Assembly: GCF_918797505.1 (NCBI RefSeq)
Contig: NC_092801.1
Span: 13,578,001 to 13,642,000, forward strand
Direction: 5' to 3'
DNA: 64,000 nucleotides
DNA from: Bemisia tabaci
Taxonomy: Eukaryota > Arthropoda > Insecta > Hemiptera > Aleyrodidae
Position numbers and translations under genes: made by a program. The notes under the pieces were generated by a model, which saw only the letters and a program-made list of their open reading frames with translations, did not search any database and had not been told where the DNA came from. Position 1 is the stretch's first letter. Each line of letters starts with the position of its first letter. Below are positions 33,174-44,400 of the stretch, in pieces.

Positions 33174-34400
33174 GTAAGATACTTTTCTTCACTCTTTATG
33201 CATTGCAAAGGGGACATCTCTGTGGGGACAGCAGGCCGATTGTGGGTTGGACAAGACAAGCCCGAAGTAAAATAGAGATAAAGGATTTGTCAGCTTTCTG
33301 CCAGGATTTCTGATTTTGGTGTGATGAGGTAACTTTCGGAGAATGAACTTCATCTCTATGAAGCAAAATATTGTGTAAGGAATTATATTGACAGTTAAAG
33401 TGCAAAACCATGTAGGTATCTCCATTGGGGTGTTTCAAACTTTCTGCTTCTATTTTTTTTTTTTTTAATTTTTACAGAACATTCTACTGACAGATAGAAA
33501 AGAAATCAAGGAAGTTTCCAGGAAATCATTGACTAGTTTTAAAAAGAAAAATTAAGGTATGACAGGAAGTCTGCTATGTAACAAATTGTCATAGTAGGTT
33601 TTGCACTTTAGCCATCGATATGTGATCCTCAGACTCTTACTTTCAGAATATCCTCCAATCATACCATCATTTGTATTTCGCACTTCACTAGTGCCTGAGT
33701 TTTCAAATCAAAATTTTGATTATCAAGTTGAGAATTATTTTTCCTATTCTTGAAAGTATCCGTGAAAAAACTTTCTAGTTCATTGTTCTATGCATTCTAA
33801 GTATCTACTCTTTATGTTTTTAATTTGCATGTGTTGTCTGCAATTGGCTTTTCTGAAAAGGCAGAATTCTACAAACAGTGACATTTTATGTTTACAATTC
33901 TTATCTGTCTCGTTATTTTTCAGGACATTCCAGACATCAAAATTAGAATCCTCACTGTATTTTCTAACATCTGCGATCAACTGTACTACCCCCTCGAACA
34001 TCTGGCATGGGCTGAAGACATAGGCCTTTTGACACCAAGAAAAAACATCAATTACTGGACAGCCAGCTCCATCTTGTGGGCACTATCATCATACTTCTCC
34101 ATGAGCCGATCCCTTAGTCAAGCGAAAAGTTTGCATGCGCAGAAGTCTACCTTCAAATTATACGGATCAGAAATTACAAGGAAAAGTCCAAGATACAAGG
34201 AGTATGTCAAGTTGTCAAACTTACAATTTTTAGCTATTATTTCTGCTCTTCAGAATCTTGCAGACCTAATCAGAGCGATTCATTATTTTCCCAATGGCTT
34301 TCTTTGGGCTGGGCGTCTGAAAGAGTGGCAAATAGGTGCTTTCGGTGTGGTGTCCTGCTTATTAAGCTTTTATGAGCACCACGCTTCTATGGTAAAATGA
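32952..34400 (+). CDS. Pex11g: Peroxisomal membrane protein 11 gamma (PEX11G/PEX11C), two coding exons
   Basis: The join of 32952-33173 and 33924-34400 encodes 232 aa; vertebrate PEX11G is about 240 aa. Exon 1 ends at GAG|GTAAGA and exon 2 follows a pyrimidine-rich acceptor (TTATTTTTCAG|GAC); both junctions are phase 0. Family signatures seen: CRVVLRLFDDLSML (residues 50-63), NICDQLYYPLEHLAWA (89-104) and NLADLIRAIHYFPNG (185-199). Hydrophobic stretches near 116-134 and 209-224 fit membrane segments. PEX11 proteins sit in the peroxisome membrane and help elongate and divide the organelle; that role is known for the family, not shown here. The start is the first Met of the conserved N-terminal region. 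An acceptor-like TCAATCGTTGTAG near 32867 suggests a 5' UTR intron. The 750-bp intron holds a dispersed palindromic repeat at 33390-33620. The CPEB gene lies tail to tail downstream. Confidence 0.93.
33390..33620. repeat. Dispersed palindromic repeat (GTGCGAAACCACGTA family) in the PEX11G intron
   Basis: The left end reads AGTGCAAAACCATGTAGGTA and the right end GTAGGTTTTGCACTTTAGCC, which are inverted relative to each other. Related copies occur at 17782-18029, 36295-36555, 62550-62800 and 63590-63820. The copies share a middle of the type 'cttcc...tcatactt...gaaacttccttga' and a 3' phrase near 'gcggtgt'. It is non-coding. Confidence 0.6.
33924..34400 (+). CDS. Pex11g: PEX11G coding exon 2, to the stop codon
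   Basis: Residues 75-232, TGA at 34398-34400. The acceptor is TTTTTCAG|GACATTCC. It carries the DQLYYPLEH and LWAGRLKEW motifs and the C-terminal hydrophobic segment. Confidence 0.92.
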   Translation, partial: DIPDIKIRILTVFSNICDQLYYPLEHLAWAEDIGLLTPRKNINYWTASSILWALSSYFSMSRSLSQAKSLHAQKSTFKLYGSEITRKSPRYKEYVKLSNLQFLAIISALQNLADLIRAIHYFPNGFLWAGRLKEWQIGAFGVVSCLLSFYEHHASMVK

Positions 34401-35690
34401 AGAGACCTCCTCTAAGAAATTATCTAGAATGCTGGTCTAATTAACATGTTGCGTATCAATGTATCTACATATACATGATATCGTGGCACCAAGAAAACAT
34501 GCAATTATTAACAAATTTTGGTGAATGATACATACTTTAAAAAGTCTGAAAAGAGGGTTATATAGCTTTTTCTGTCCAAGTTTACACACCAGCAGTCTTG
34601 GTCAGTTTGCCATCAAATCCAAAACTGCTAATTTATGAATAGAAAATATTTTGGAGCGTATCATTTAGTTCCGGAGATGAGGCCTGGAACCAAAAATACC
34701 ACATTTTTCGGCCCTTTAACAGCACAACATGAACGTCAAAAACCTTGAAATGGGCTCTTTTCAAACTAATGAAGTTGATGCCTTTTTATTCCATGCAGAA
34801 AAGAAAGACAAATGCATGAGAGTTTGAAAACTACTGCTCCACAGTACAAAGGAATTTCTATTTTCTGAAGTTGGGCACTTTTCATAATATTTAGTTCACT
34901 CATGAGTTTTTGTACTGCTGATTCAGGCATGGAATTTACCTGCTAACAACTAATGGTATTAATTGGGAGCTGTTAATACAATTTAAACACTTAATTTCAG
35001 ATTTTTCATTCCCCCATTAGACACTTTCGTGGCAAAGTTTTTTATCCTTTAATACTTAAAATCAAACTGGCGAAACGCTCTTTTCAACCACTCCTCCCCC
35101 TCTTAGAGTGACAAGTATTCAATTATTTATGCACGGCCCTCACATCACCGAAGTGAAGAGCTAAAGAGTACAGCTGAGCCAAGGAAAACTAGGATGAGGA
35201 TGTCTATGAACTTAGGATGTATTCCATTACCTGCCATTGTACAAAACTGAATTCCAGACTAGCTCTTACTCATAGAGCTCTTTTGAGCTTTTGAAAAATG
35301 AAAATTACTTTACTAATAAAATAAATTAGTCCCGGTGAAGGGATTTTTACAAAGCGGTCCTTGGATCCATCCACTGGTTCATATCTTAAAATAAAAACTT
35401 GGTTGTAAGAAAATCTCCAATGATCAAGATGAAATGTTAATAGGAAGTAGAACTCCTGTATTTCCTTTGTTTTAAATTTAAATTTTTCAGCTGCAGCTGT
35501 TAGGCTGATGTCTTCCAAACAATAATAAACTGTTTTTTTCCAATTATTTAATTACTATTCTGAAGTTATTTCATCCACCGTGAGAAAGGTTTAGGGGTAC
35601 ACGATCAGTGGAAAGCAATGACCCATTCTGAATCGAGTCCTCATTGACGATTGAGCCCTTCTTCGTAGAAAAAAAGACAGATCAACAGTA
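34401..35690. other. PEX11G 3' UTR and downstream intergenic sequence
   Basis: AT-rich and mostly unique. AATAAA-type signals on the plus strand occur around 35317-35327 and 35521-35528. No further coding exon seen. Confidence 0.4.
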
Positions 35691-35694
35691 AAAC

Positions 35695-36256
35695 TTCAGG
35701 AATGTGTATCTTGGTTTGTGACATTGCTGACTTCCTATCATTTTTTCCAAGATGGAAAAAATACTAAGTGTCATTTTTTGAAAACTTCCTTGTTATTCCG
35801 TCTCTGTGTGAAGAATACCCTGAATATTCCAGACAAGAGACCCTCCACTACTATCTTGGCAATGGTGGAAACTTTAACTTTCAGGACTTCAGCATTTTAC
35901 TGTTGACCTACCTACATAGTTGATGGTTAAGGACGAGTTGGCAGTTTTGTTTTGCTAACAAGCCGAAGTTGGAGAAACTTGTTTGGCTTCTAACGTCACC
36001 CAAAGTTAATCAATCACCGTGTAGGTAGGTCAACAGCCAAAATAAGAATGATGCCTGTTGCTCCCTTATAATCCCATAGGGAATTGTGGAATCCCTGAAA
36101 GTGGAAGCTTCCACCTGTCGCCAAGAGGCCATGGAGGGTCTCTTTGTTTCTGGTAAATTCCTATGAATAATGAGGGTTTGCTCCTTTCAGATAAAATCAA
36201 CTGGGAACGGAAATCTTGAAACACTGCAAACTAGATACACATTCCTGCAGTTTCCT
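35695..36256. mobile_element. Degenerate fold-back element downstream of PEX11G
   Basis: The left arm holds 'aggaatgtgtatctt', 'agagaccctccactac' and 'gttgacctacctacat'. The right arm holds their inverses, 'tgtaggtaggtcaac', 'catggagggtctctt' and 'agatacacattcctgcag'. Arms are roughly 220 bp around a 100-bp centre at 35917-36018. Confidence 0.65.
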
Positions 36257-36294
36257 GTAGAGATTTTTTGAAATGGTCTTCAGATTGTGCACTA

Positions 36295-36555
36295 GTACAT
36301 GTCGGTGGCCAACGTGCGAAACCACGTACCTCCGTTCACAACACTGCCGACTTTCTTTTATACTTTATTTCTTCTTTGGAGAACTAGTAAACTTATTTTC
36401 TTGAGAACTTCCTCGCACTTTCTACTTTAATAGAGGGATATTCTGAGCATTATTTCAAGCTATGGTGTTGGCATGTCTCTCCGTGAAAAGCGAAGTGCAA
36501 GCAAAGATCACCGCAAAAGAGACATGTAGTTTCGCACTTTGGCTATCACTGTAAT
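36295..36555. mobile_element. GTGCGAAACCACGTA palindromic repeat
   Basis: The left end GTGCGAAACCACGTACCTCC is matched inverted by the right end ATGTAGTTTCGCACTTTGGC. Same family as 33390-33620 and 17782-18029. Confidence 0.65.
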
Positions 36556-37250
36556 TTCTGGCTATCCCATTAGACGCACAAACTGATTACTTTAATTTGC
36601 AGGAAAATACTACGGGAAAGAATTTAAAAGGAAACAATTCAGGTGTAAATGATGCACAAAGACACACAGTCTGAGCAGCACTGCAAAGCTCATGAGTTAC
36701 CTATTTCAGCCCAAAAGATTATTGTTTCCAGCCCATTCCTTCTGAAATAAATTTGACCAATAGTAAAACTGTGTCTAAGGTGAACAGTTAAATAAAACTT
36801 TGAACTGAAAAGACTCACATGAGGACTCTATGAGAGAGGAAAAATTTACGTTTAAAATTAGAGGTGATCGAATGATATTTTAAATACATTTGAGTACAAA
36901 TATGTAAAAACAGTTCTGAGTAGTTTTCCTAAAGAACTGCTTTTGCAATCAGGATCTTCACGTAATGCGGCACAAAATTCCAAGTCCATTTCTTCATTTT
37001 CCAGCAAGATAGAGGACTATTTCTTTAGAACGGAAGCTCAACCATAACAACAATTTGAAGACTTTGAGAATCTTTCTCAGAGCACAGGTTTGTCACTCAT
37101 GCTGCTTTCTTCTTCTGCCCTCTCATGTTTAAAAACCAGCAGAACTAATGTGAATTATATTGATAATTTTAGAAGTTATTCAATCTTTGATGAACTAGGA
37201 TGAACTTGGGATAAGAAAAAAGCAAAATAGAAAACAACATGTTTGGTCGT
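36556..37250. other. AT-rich intergenic sequence between the two 3' ends
   Basis: No ORF, repeat or RNA gene recognised. Transcripts of PEX11G and CPEB could end or overlap here. Confidence 0.35.
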
Positions 37251-40200
37251 ATTTTTTTTCTTTATTGACATACTAACTGCAAGACTGTAATTAAAACTGA
37301 TAAATTAATTTTGAACAATCATATTAAATGCAGAGCTACTGGCCATTTTCGGTGATAGTGACTTTGCGAGCGACCAGGGGGAATAATTCTGAAATACATA
37401 GAACCTGATCGGAAATGGTATCATTATGTTAACAGTGAGAAAACAAGGCAATGGACAACATAGGGTTTTACAAACGGTTCTTCTAAAGTATTATTCTTGA
37501 ATAATGTTGGTGACAAAGTCACACCGAAAGATGATCAGAGAATCCCTTCCTTGAGGATGAATGAGCATCAGATCAGTTGAAATTGTAAAATGTAAGACTG
37601 ATTAGAATAACTTTTTCAGAGACAAATTTCAGATAAAATAAATCATTGTGGTTCTTAACAGGAAGTACTGCACAAAATTCTGAGTGATTATTGATAAGAA
37701 ATGATAAATAAATGTACATGTTATAAAATATAATTGGAGTGATAAAAAATAATTAATTGAACTGGAGTAAAATTGTAGTAAAACATCTTTCGGAGATGGT
37801 AATAACCTCTGGTTCGAAGAAAGTATTGAAGATTTTATCAATGCTCTGCAGAGTTTCATTAATACTAGTCAAGCCGGAGGCGTAACAACTTATGACACAA
37901 TCATGCTCCATCAAATCAGGTTAGATTTTGGGTGGCTAAGGATTTCATTCATCAGCCATTTAATTTAATTATTAGGAAAATTCAATAAAACTTTTAAAAT
38001 ACTAAAAAAATTATTGTGTTTGATTCACCAAATTTTCTTACCCTTTGAAAAATCAGAAATCGCTTTTTGAAAATAGCTCCCTCCGAAAGCTGAAAGTTAC
38101 AAATTATGTTTCTATGGACGTTGATGGACATTCTATGATGTCTGATGGACTAATTTTGAAGATTCATATCCGATGAAAAAGAATAGATCCAAATCTTAGA
38201 TGTAGACTTAGTAATTTCTCCTTAGCTTGTAAAGCAAAGGATTGATCAAGATTTTTATTGAAAACTGTTTAATGTTGGAGCATAGTTTCGGCGCGATTTG
38301 ATAATAATGTAAAATTTGAAATTCATGCGATTAACGAAATAGAGCTTCGTTCTAAGAGAGACTTAAAGACAATTTCATGGCAATATTTACACTCAATGAG
38401 GTGCAAAAACATATGAGAAACTCAATGGTTAAAACACTATTAAAATGTGATAAAAACAATGCGGGTGTAATTCTTCAAAGGGTAAAAAATTATAATACGG
38501 CTGACGTTCAAGTCAAATTAAAATTTGCGTATAAAATGAGTTTCAAATAATTTATACGTAATGCAGATAGCATAAAAAGAAAACAAGAGATTCGGTTCAG
38601 CCAAGCATATAAAGCTTTGGATTAAATTAAAATAGAAATTTCAGTTACTCATTCCCCTTTTGCAATTAATCCCAATTGTTAAAACAAAGTAGGATAGCAG
38701 ACAGAAGGGTAATATTAAAACTTATTCGATTAAAACTGAAAATTCATGTGAGCTGATAAGTTAAGCGAAGTTTAAAAAATTACAGATTAATTTTGTACAA
38801 TAATAATGCAGAACAGTTTTGGAATCATGATGTTTTTTTTTTTTTTTTTTTTTTTTGCTTTTTTCTTCTTTTTATAATTTTTTTTTTTTTTTCAATTACT
38901 GTAAGTTTTTTTTTTCTTTAGAAGGTTAAAAAAAGAAAAACGAAGGGAGACTACTCATTCCATTTGATAACTAAGGCAAAAATTCTGCATGATTCAGAAA
39001 GAAAGGGTAAATTTAAAAATTTGATTCAAAAAGCTGAAGACACTTGATTCACTGTTATACAAGAAAAATAAAGGAAAATGTTTAAGTTAATTTTCTGAAC
39101 TGATACAATAATACGTGAAATGAGGTTTTTTGTTACGACCATTTTAACAACGCAATAGAAACGTATGGATATCAAAACTCAAAAAAATTCCTCTTCTCAG
39201 AAATTGAGAATCAATAACAAAAAATAATACTTCTGAAATGCAAAACAAGAATTTGCAATTCCCACCACCAAAATATAACACCCATTAACGACCAACTTAC
39301 AGTTCAAAAACTGCGGAAAAGAACAAATTTATAAGCAGAATGTGATACACTGACAACAATTGAGACACAAAGGTTAATTCAAAATTTAAAAAGAAAGAAA
39401 AACAAAACAAAAACTAAAACATTCTTACATAAGGTAATTCAAAGGAAATACTTAAGAGCACTTAGGCGATTTACCCTAAAAGATGAACTTAGCGGACAAT
39501 TTCAGTCTGCACTTATTCTTTTCAATTCCGAGTTTTTGTCAAGAAGGGGCAGCTAGCCGAGATTTGCATTCGGAGATGAAAAAGTTGTTACAGGAAACAG
39601 TTTCCGTGTTGAAAATAGTAAAAAACTCAAAAAAAAAAAACCAAAACAATCGGAAAGAGCGCAAATTGTGCAATGAAGTCCACTCAGTGATTTCATCTCT
39701 TGGTTACTTGGAGAGGTAAAATAATAGAAAGGAAATTGTGAGGATACGAAAGGAAATTGGAAAACTAGAACTAGTAGAGTTCAAGAGTTTTGGTCAACCT
39801 AAATTCAGCGCTTTAAATTTTCAAATTGTAAAACGTTATGCTGGACAGCCATAGTTTGATTGCCAAAAACAGTGCATCTGCGCAGATGCTGCTTCGTTCA
39901 TAGTAAAAGATAAACAAGGCGGGATGGGGTTAAAGGGTAATACTTCAGCAATCAATTTCATTGGGTTGTAATGAGACTATTTTTGAGGTTCAGTTCTTCC
40001 CAACGAAAGATTCTCCTCAGAACTACGGCCCTTCTCCTCGAAATTTAAATTGGGCACTTATGTTTCATCCACTTTTTTGGGGTGCTTCGTTGGAAAGAAT
40101 TATCTGCTTCACTGAACCTAAAAACCAATTTAACCATTTGAAAGATCATCAAAATGTGCACCTTAGATGTTCTCAACAATTATGGTGGAAGGGGGAGAGA

Positions 40201-40745
40201 TTGATGCTTCTCCGTCTTGAGGTGTTCGTAAAATGGTGTTGGGGTCTATTTTGACCCAAGAATGAATTCCCGAAACGCTACCCCTGAACCCTGATACACC
40301 ATATATTTTGGCTCACTGGATCAAACAACAAATAAAAACAAAAATAAAACAAAAAGTAAAATAAAAGCAAGGAGGAAATAAAAATAATAAAATGAGGGAA
40401 AGAGAAAGACTTACAGATAAAATTAGGGGATTCATAAAAATCACATCTCCAATTATACAACTACAATACCAACATTTGTTAATATGTCTGCGACAAAATA
40501 TTAAATTTTGAGTCCAATTTATCAACGTCAAAAATAATAAATTAACGTTAGATATAACATTCATTTTAACAGAAAAAAAGAGAAAGATCAAGAAATAATT
40601 AATTAATGAATTTGTATAAAAAATACTGAAAATATATAAGAGATAGAAACAAAGCAACTAATAAAATTAATGAGGATCAATTGTTATGAAGAGGAGAACT
40701 CTTCAAAGAGGTACGTGGTACGGTTTTACTACCACAACAGGAGAT
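37250..40745 (-). other. orb: Probable terminal 3' UTR exon of CPEB/orb
   Basis: A good acceptor (GTTTTCTTTTCAG|ATCTCC, exon start 40745) faces the donor at 41170. Below it lies about 3.5 kb of AT-rich, mostly non-repetitive sequence with poly(T) tracts (38830-38860, 38878-38893). The minus-strand AATAAA at about 37258-37263 is a candidate polyadenylation signal, but the real end is not fixed by sequence alone. Long 3' UTRs are usual for CPEB genes. Confidence 0.45.
40322..40396 (-). promoter_or_regulatory. Cluster of UUUUAU cytoplasmic polyadenylation elements
   Basis: On the minus strand, five TTTTAT hexamers (two of them TTTTTAT) fall within about 75 nt of the predicted CPEB 3' UTR. UUUUAU and UUUUUAU are the consensus sites of CPEB1/Orb. 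AT-rich DNA makes single hits common, but five in 75 nt is dense. Confidence 0.4.
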
Positions 40746-40947
40746 CTGAAAAGAAAACAAACACAATCAGTTAACATTGGACAGCAGATCAGATGATGTA
40801 ATTGATTAGACCGATTGGAATAATTACACTAATTTGAAATTGAAAGGAACCAATATTATGGGGTGAATGGACACATACTAATTAAGAAATATGTAAGAGT
40901 GAAGTATTAGGTTGTGGAATAAAATCTCTGCCTCAGTTGGCGGAAAT

Positions 40948-40952
<5 letters not shown>

Positions 40953-40982
<30 letters not shown>
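40953..40982. repeat. Poly(A) tract in the 3' UTR intron of CPEB/orb
   Basis: About 30 consecutive A on the plus strand, inside the predicted intron 40746-41170. Confidence 0.8.
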
Positions 40983-40986
<4 letters not shown>

Positions 40987-41170
40987 TAACATTGAATTTT
41001 GACCCTAAAACCACCATTCTCATCTCCTAACCTAATGGAAATTCTCTACAAATTCCCTGTTCACTAGACCTGCAGATATTCTGTTACTTAGGATGGGAGC
41101 CAGATAAATTACTATCCGATTTTGAACTGTAAAAAATGAAAATCAATACTAGAGTAGAGCACAGGCTTAC

Positions 41171-41405
41171 CTTTCGATCATTGTAAAGTGAGGTTATTGT
41201 TGAACGAGTTCGATCCTCCCTGACGAGAGTTCTTTGAGCTGCGGGACAGCGGAGTATGATGGGCGAACATGCTTGATGAATGTCTTGACTGCCAGCAGCT
41301 ATGACAGAAATAACGGAAGCATGCCTGGTCCTTACAGAAGTATGGACCACGCTGAACGTGGCATTTGCTGCATGGGCTGTCCTCCAAGTAGGGCTTCAGT
41401 TGCAG
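41171..41405 (-). CDS. orb: CPEB/orb coding exon 9 (ZZ domain) with stop
   Basis: Acceptor TTTCTTACAG|CTGCAA. It encodes [10 protein letters not shown] followed by the cross-brace ZZ domain and a Ser/Asn-rich tail ending NNNLTLQ. TGA is at 41180-41178. Seven nt after the stop is a strong donor, GAAAG|GTAAGC (GT at 41170-41169), so the exon probably ends at 41171 and the 3' UTR is spliced. Confidence 0.92.
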
Positions 41406-44400
41406 CTGTAAGAAAAAACCGTCAAAGATGTTAAATTTAGAGCCTGGCAAACAAAGGATCAAAATGTGCCATTATTCAGCACAACCCATCATGATTGGGA
41501 CCTCCCCACAGATTATTCTGCAGAACTATTTCAAAACGGGAGATAAAACTGGAATTTCATTATTTTTTCAGAAAATACTTAGAAGTATACTGATGTAGAG
41601 GTTGCGGACTGTCTAAGTAAGATTGTAACCATGAATGATTTAATGAATTATTGATTTTAAATGAATAAAATTACAACTTGGCTCTTGCAGGGTGTCTAGT
41701 ATTTTTTTATTTGGAAAAATCCTGATATTTTCCTGATATTTTATAAAAAATTCCTGATTGGTTCATTTTGAAAATTCTTGATTTGTTCATTTTGAAAATT
41801 CCTGATTTTTCTCGACTCCTGGTACGGTAGACTAATAGCAGTAAGACTTTCTCCGCAGAGGAGATTTGCGTAAGAAAAATTCCTGATAAAACGTCCGATT
41901 CTCCGATTTTCCTGATCGGCCAAAATTCCTGATATTTTCCGGTTTTTCCTGATGCTAGACACCCTGTACTTGACATTTCAAATGATTCTGATGGCAAATT
42001 TTTCTAGAAAAAAAGTTTTTCACGCAAAGGTTGAGATGATAAATTTTCAGCTTTCTAGTGTTTGTTCAACTGTCATTCTGCGGACCCTGACGTTTCAAAT
42101 AGTAGATATGCAGCGTGTGTAATAATTGGAAATTAGTGTGGCAAACCTCAGAAAAGTTCATAATCGGAATTCAGGCTTACACTGTAATAAAAATAAGTTA
42201 AAAAAACTTAGAACTCTTTAGTGTGTCATGGATCACAGATCAATCATTCCCGTGGGGGTTGCCAAAAAGTTGGTACTTCTGACAAAAAGCTGCACTCTGA
42301 ATTTCTCATCTTGTTTGTTGGGTGACCGAACTTCAGTAAATTTGGAGCACTTAAAACTGATGATTCTTTTGCTAAAATTGAAAACGCACACTCATACTGC
42401 TATAGGCAAGTAATCAATGAACAGAAAACAAAAACATACTCTCTGAGTAATCTTGACTTTTTCATCAACAGGGCTGATTTGAACTTCGATGTTGATAAAA
42501 CCGGCTGAAACAGCTCTCATGTAAGAAATTGGGTCTTCAAATACAATCCTTGCCGAGCCTTGAGGATACTTGTACTTGTCTGTGTCGATTCCTGGAATAA
42601 AAAAAGGGATATTCGTTAACCAAAAATTTCTTAAAATTCACAGAGCACACTATCATACACATAGGAATATGATGCGTAGGGGAATGTTGAGAAGAGAGTT
42701 TAAGATGGACTTTCAGTGCACTTTCATAAAATGAACATCACTTTTCAAGCACTAATAGCGAGAATTCCTGGTGCTAGAGAAATACATACTAATATTTGTA
42801 CAGAGTTTAACGAGTCTGTTGTTGAGAATGTTGGGTGGTTCTAAGAGTGAACAGGCTTTTTGCCTTAAGTAGAAGTCGCAGGTGTATGCAATTGAAGCTT
42901 GGTGCCTTGAGGCGGTTGAAACACAAATTGGAAGATGCGCATCATTACTGGAAAGGGACCAATAACAGTCAAAATTTTAGTGCACCTAAGTTTTTTCCAA
43001 GCTTCCGAAAGAGATTAGCCAGATGTTGTTTGCCCATAATCTACAAAATTATAACTGTAGGTTTTTAGTGTCTGAAATGGTTTCCTTCTTTAGGCTGAGT
43101 TGGCATCTCAGAATACTTTTTATGTCCCTGTTGTGTCTCATATCCCAAGAAATGCAAAAATTGAACTCTTACCAGCATATAAAACTCCGTCAAAAGTATC
43201 CTGCATAATATTGCAAAGGCACTCAGCGTTAATGACTCCATGCAAACCTCCGGCAAAGACAGTTTTGTGCGGGTCCAATTTCTCAGTCCGTTTCCTAACG
43301 TAGTTACTATCACAAATTGGCCATGGAATGATTTGAGCCTGGAAAAGAGAAAAGGAAGAAAAAATCAAGAATGATATTATGAAAAATATACAGAGGAAGT
43401 AAAATCAAATGCCTATTTTCCGTCATTTTTCTTTCTCGACCAGTGATCTTTCTGGGAATTAATTAATTTTCAGAAGATGTTTTTCGGTAAATTACACTTG
43501 ATGCATGCTGAATAACTTGCACTGGAACATCATTCAAAAGCCTATTCTTAATGATTGGAATACACTGGAATTTAATATGAGGAGTAAGTTTCATGAGAGA
43601 AAGAATGATAAGACAATTAAAAGAGACCTGAATTACCGGTTTGTTAGACTTGAAGCGTCTTCCAGGTAGTTCAAAGAAGTAGGTATCATTTTTCGGGTTG
43701 TGCGTGTGTTCAAGAAGAGCTTTGACCTGGAAAAAAACAACAATGGTTCAGTTCATTTTATTTTTCGGTGGCTGTCGATGGTAAGTTGAAAAGAGAAGAG
43801 TTGCTGGAAAAGCAACTTTTTCCTAAATCTTAACCGCTACAACAATGGCTTAGGACTGAAGAGTGGTGGATACATTTCACTCCTTTTTATAAGAATTACA
43901 AGAAAACAGCTTGTTGGCAGCTTTATGGTTTTTGACATGATTCTCTGTGTCCAAAATTTTGCAATTCTCACATTACTTCAGAGATAAAAGTCACCATTAA
44001 CTTTTTTCACGCTTGTAGGGCCCACTTATCTTAGGCATTTAGCAGTGCAAATAATCTAATTTTTCTACAGATGTTAGTAACAACCTTTGTACTTTCATTC
44101 AAGGACTTCAGGACTAAAAAAATATTTGACTCAGAAGCTTTTAAGGGCTTGTACCCTATGTATTGCTAAGCAACCCCCCCCCCCCCCTTTTCCACTCTAA
44201 ATTAAGCAAGATTATCTCAGGACATATTACGCTGGAACAGATATTACCTGCATAATTTGTTATTTTTGGATTCAAACTGAAAGAGAATGAAGTATGCATT
44301 CTGAAAGAATAAAAGGAATACTTGGTCGAGCTTTCTTATAATGAGGCATCCAGTCTAAAGTATATTCCGAAATCTGAGATGGAGTTCCTAGGATTTAGCT

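Noticed and set aside
41680..41974. Target duplication around the CAGGGTGTCTAG element
   Set aside because: GGCTCTTG and TACTTGAC do not match; the element is kept on its inverted ends only.
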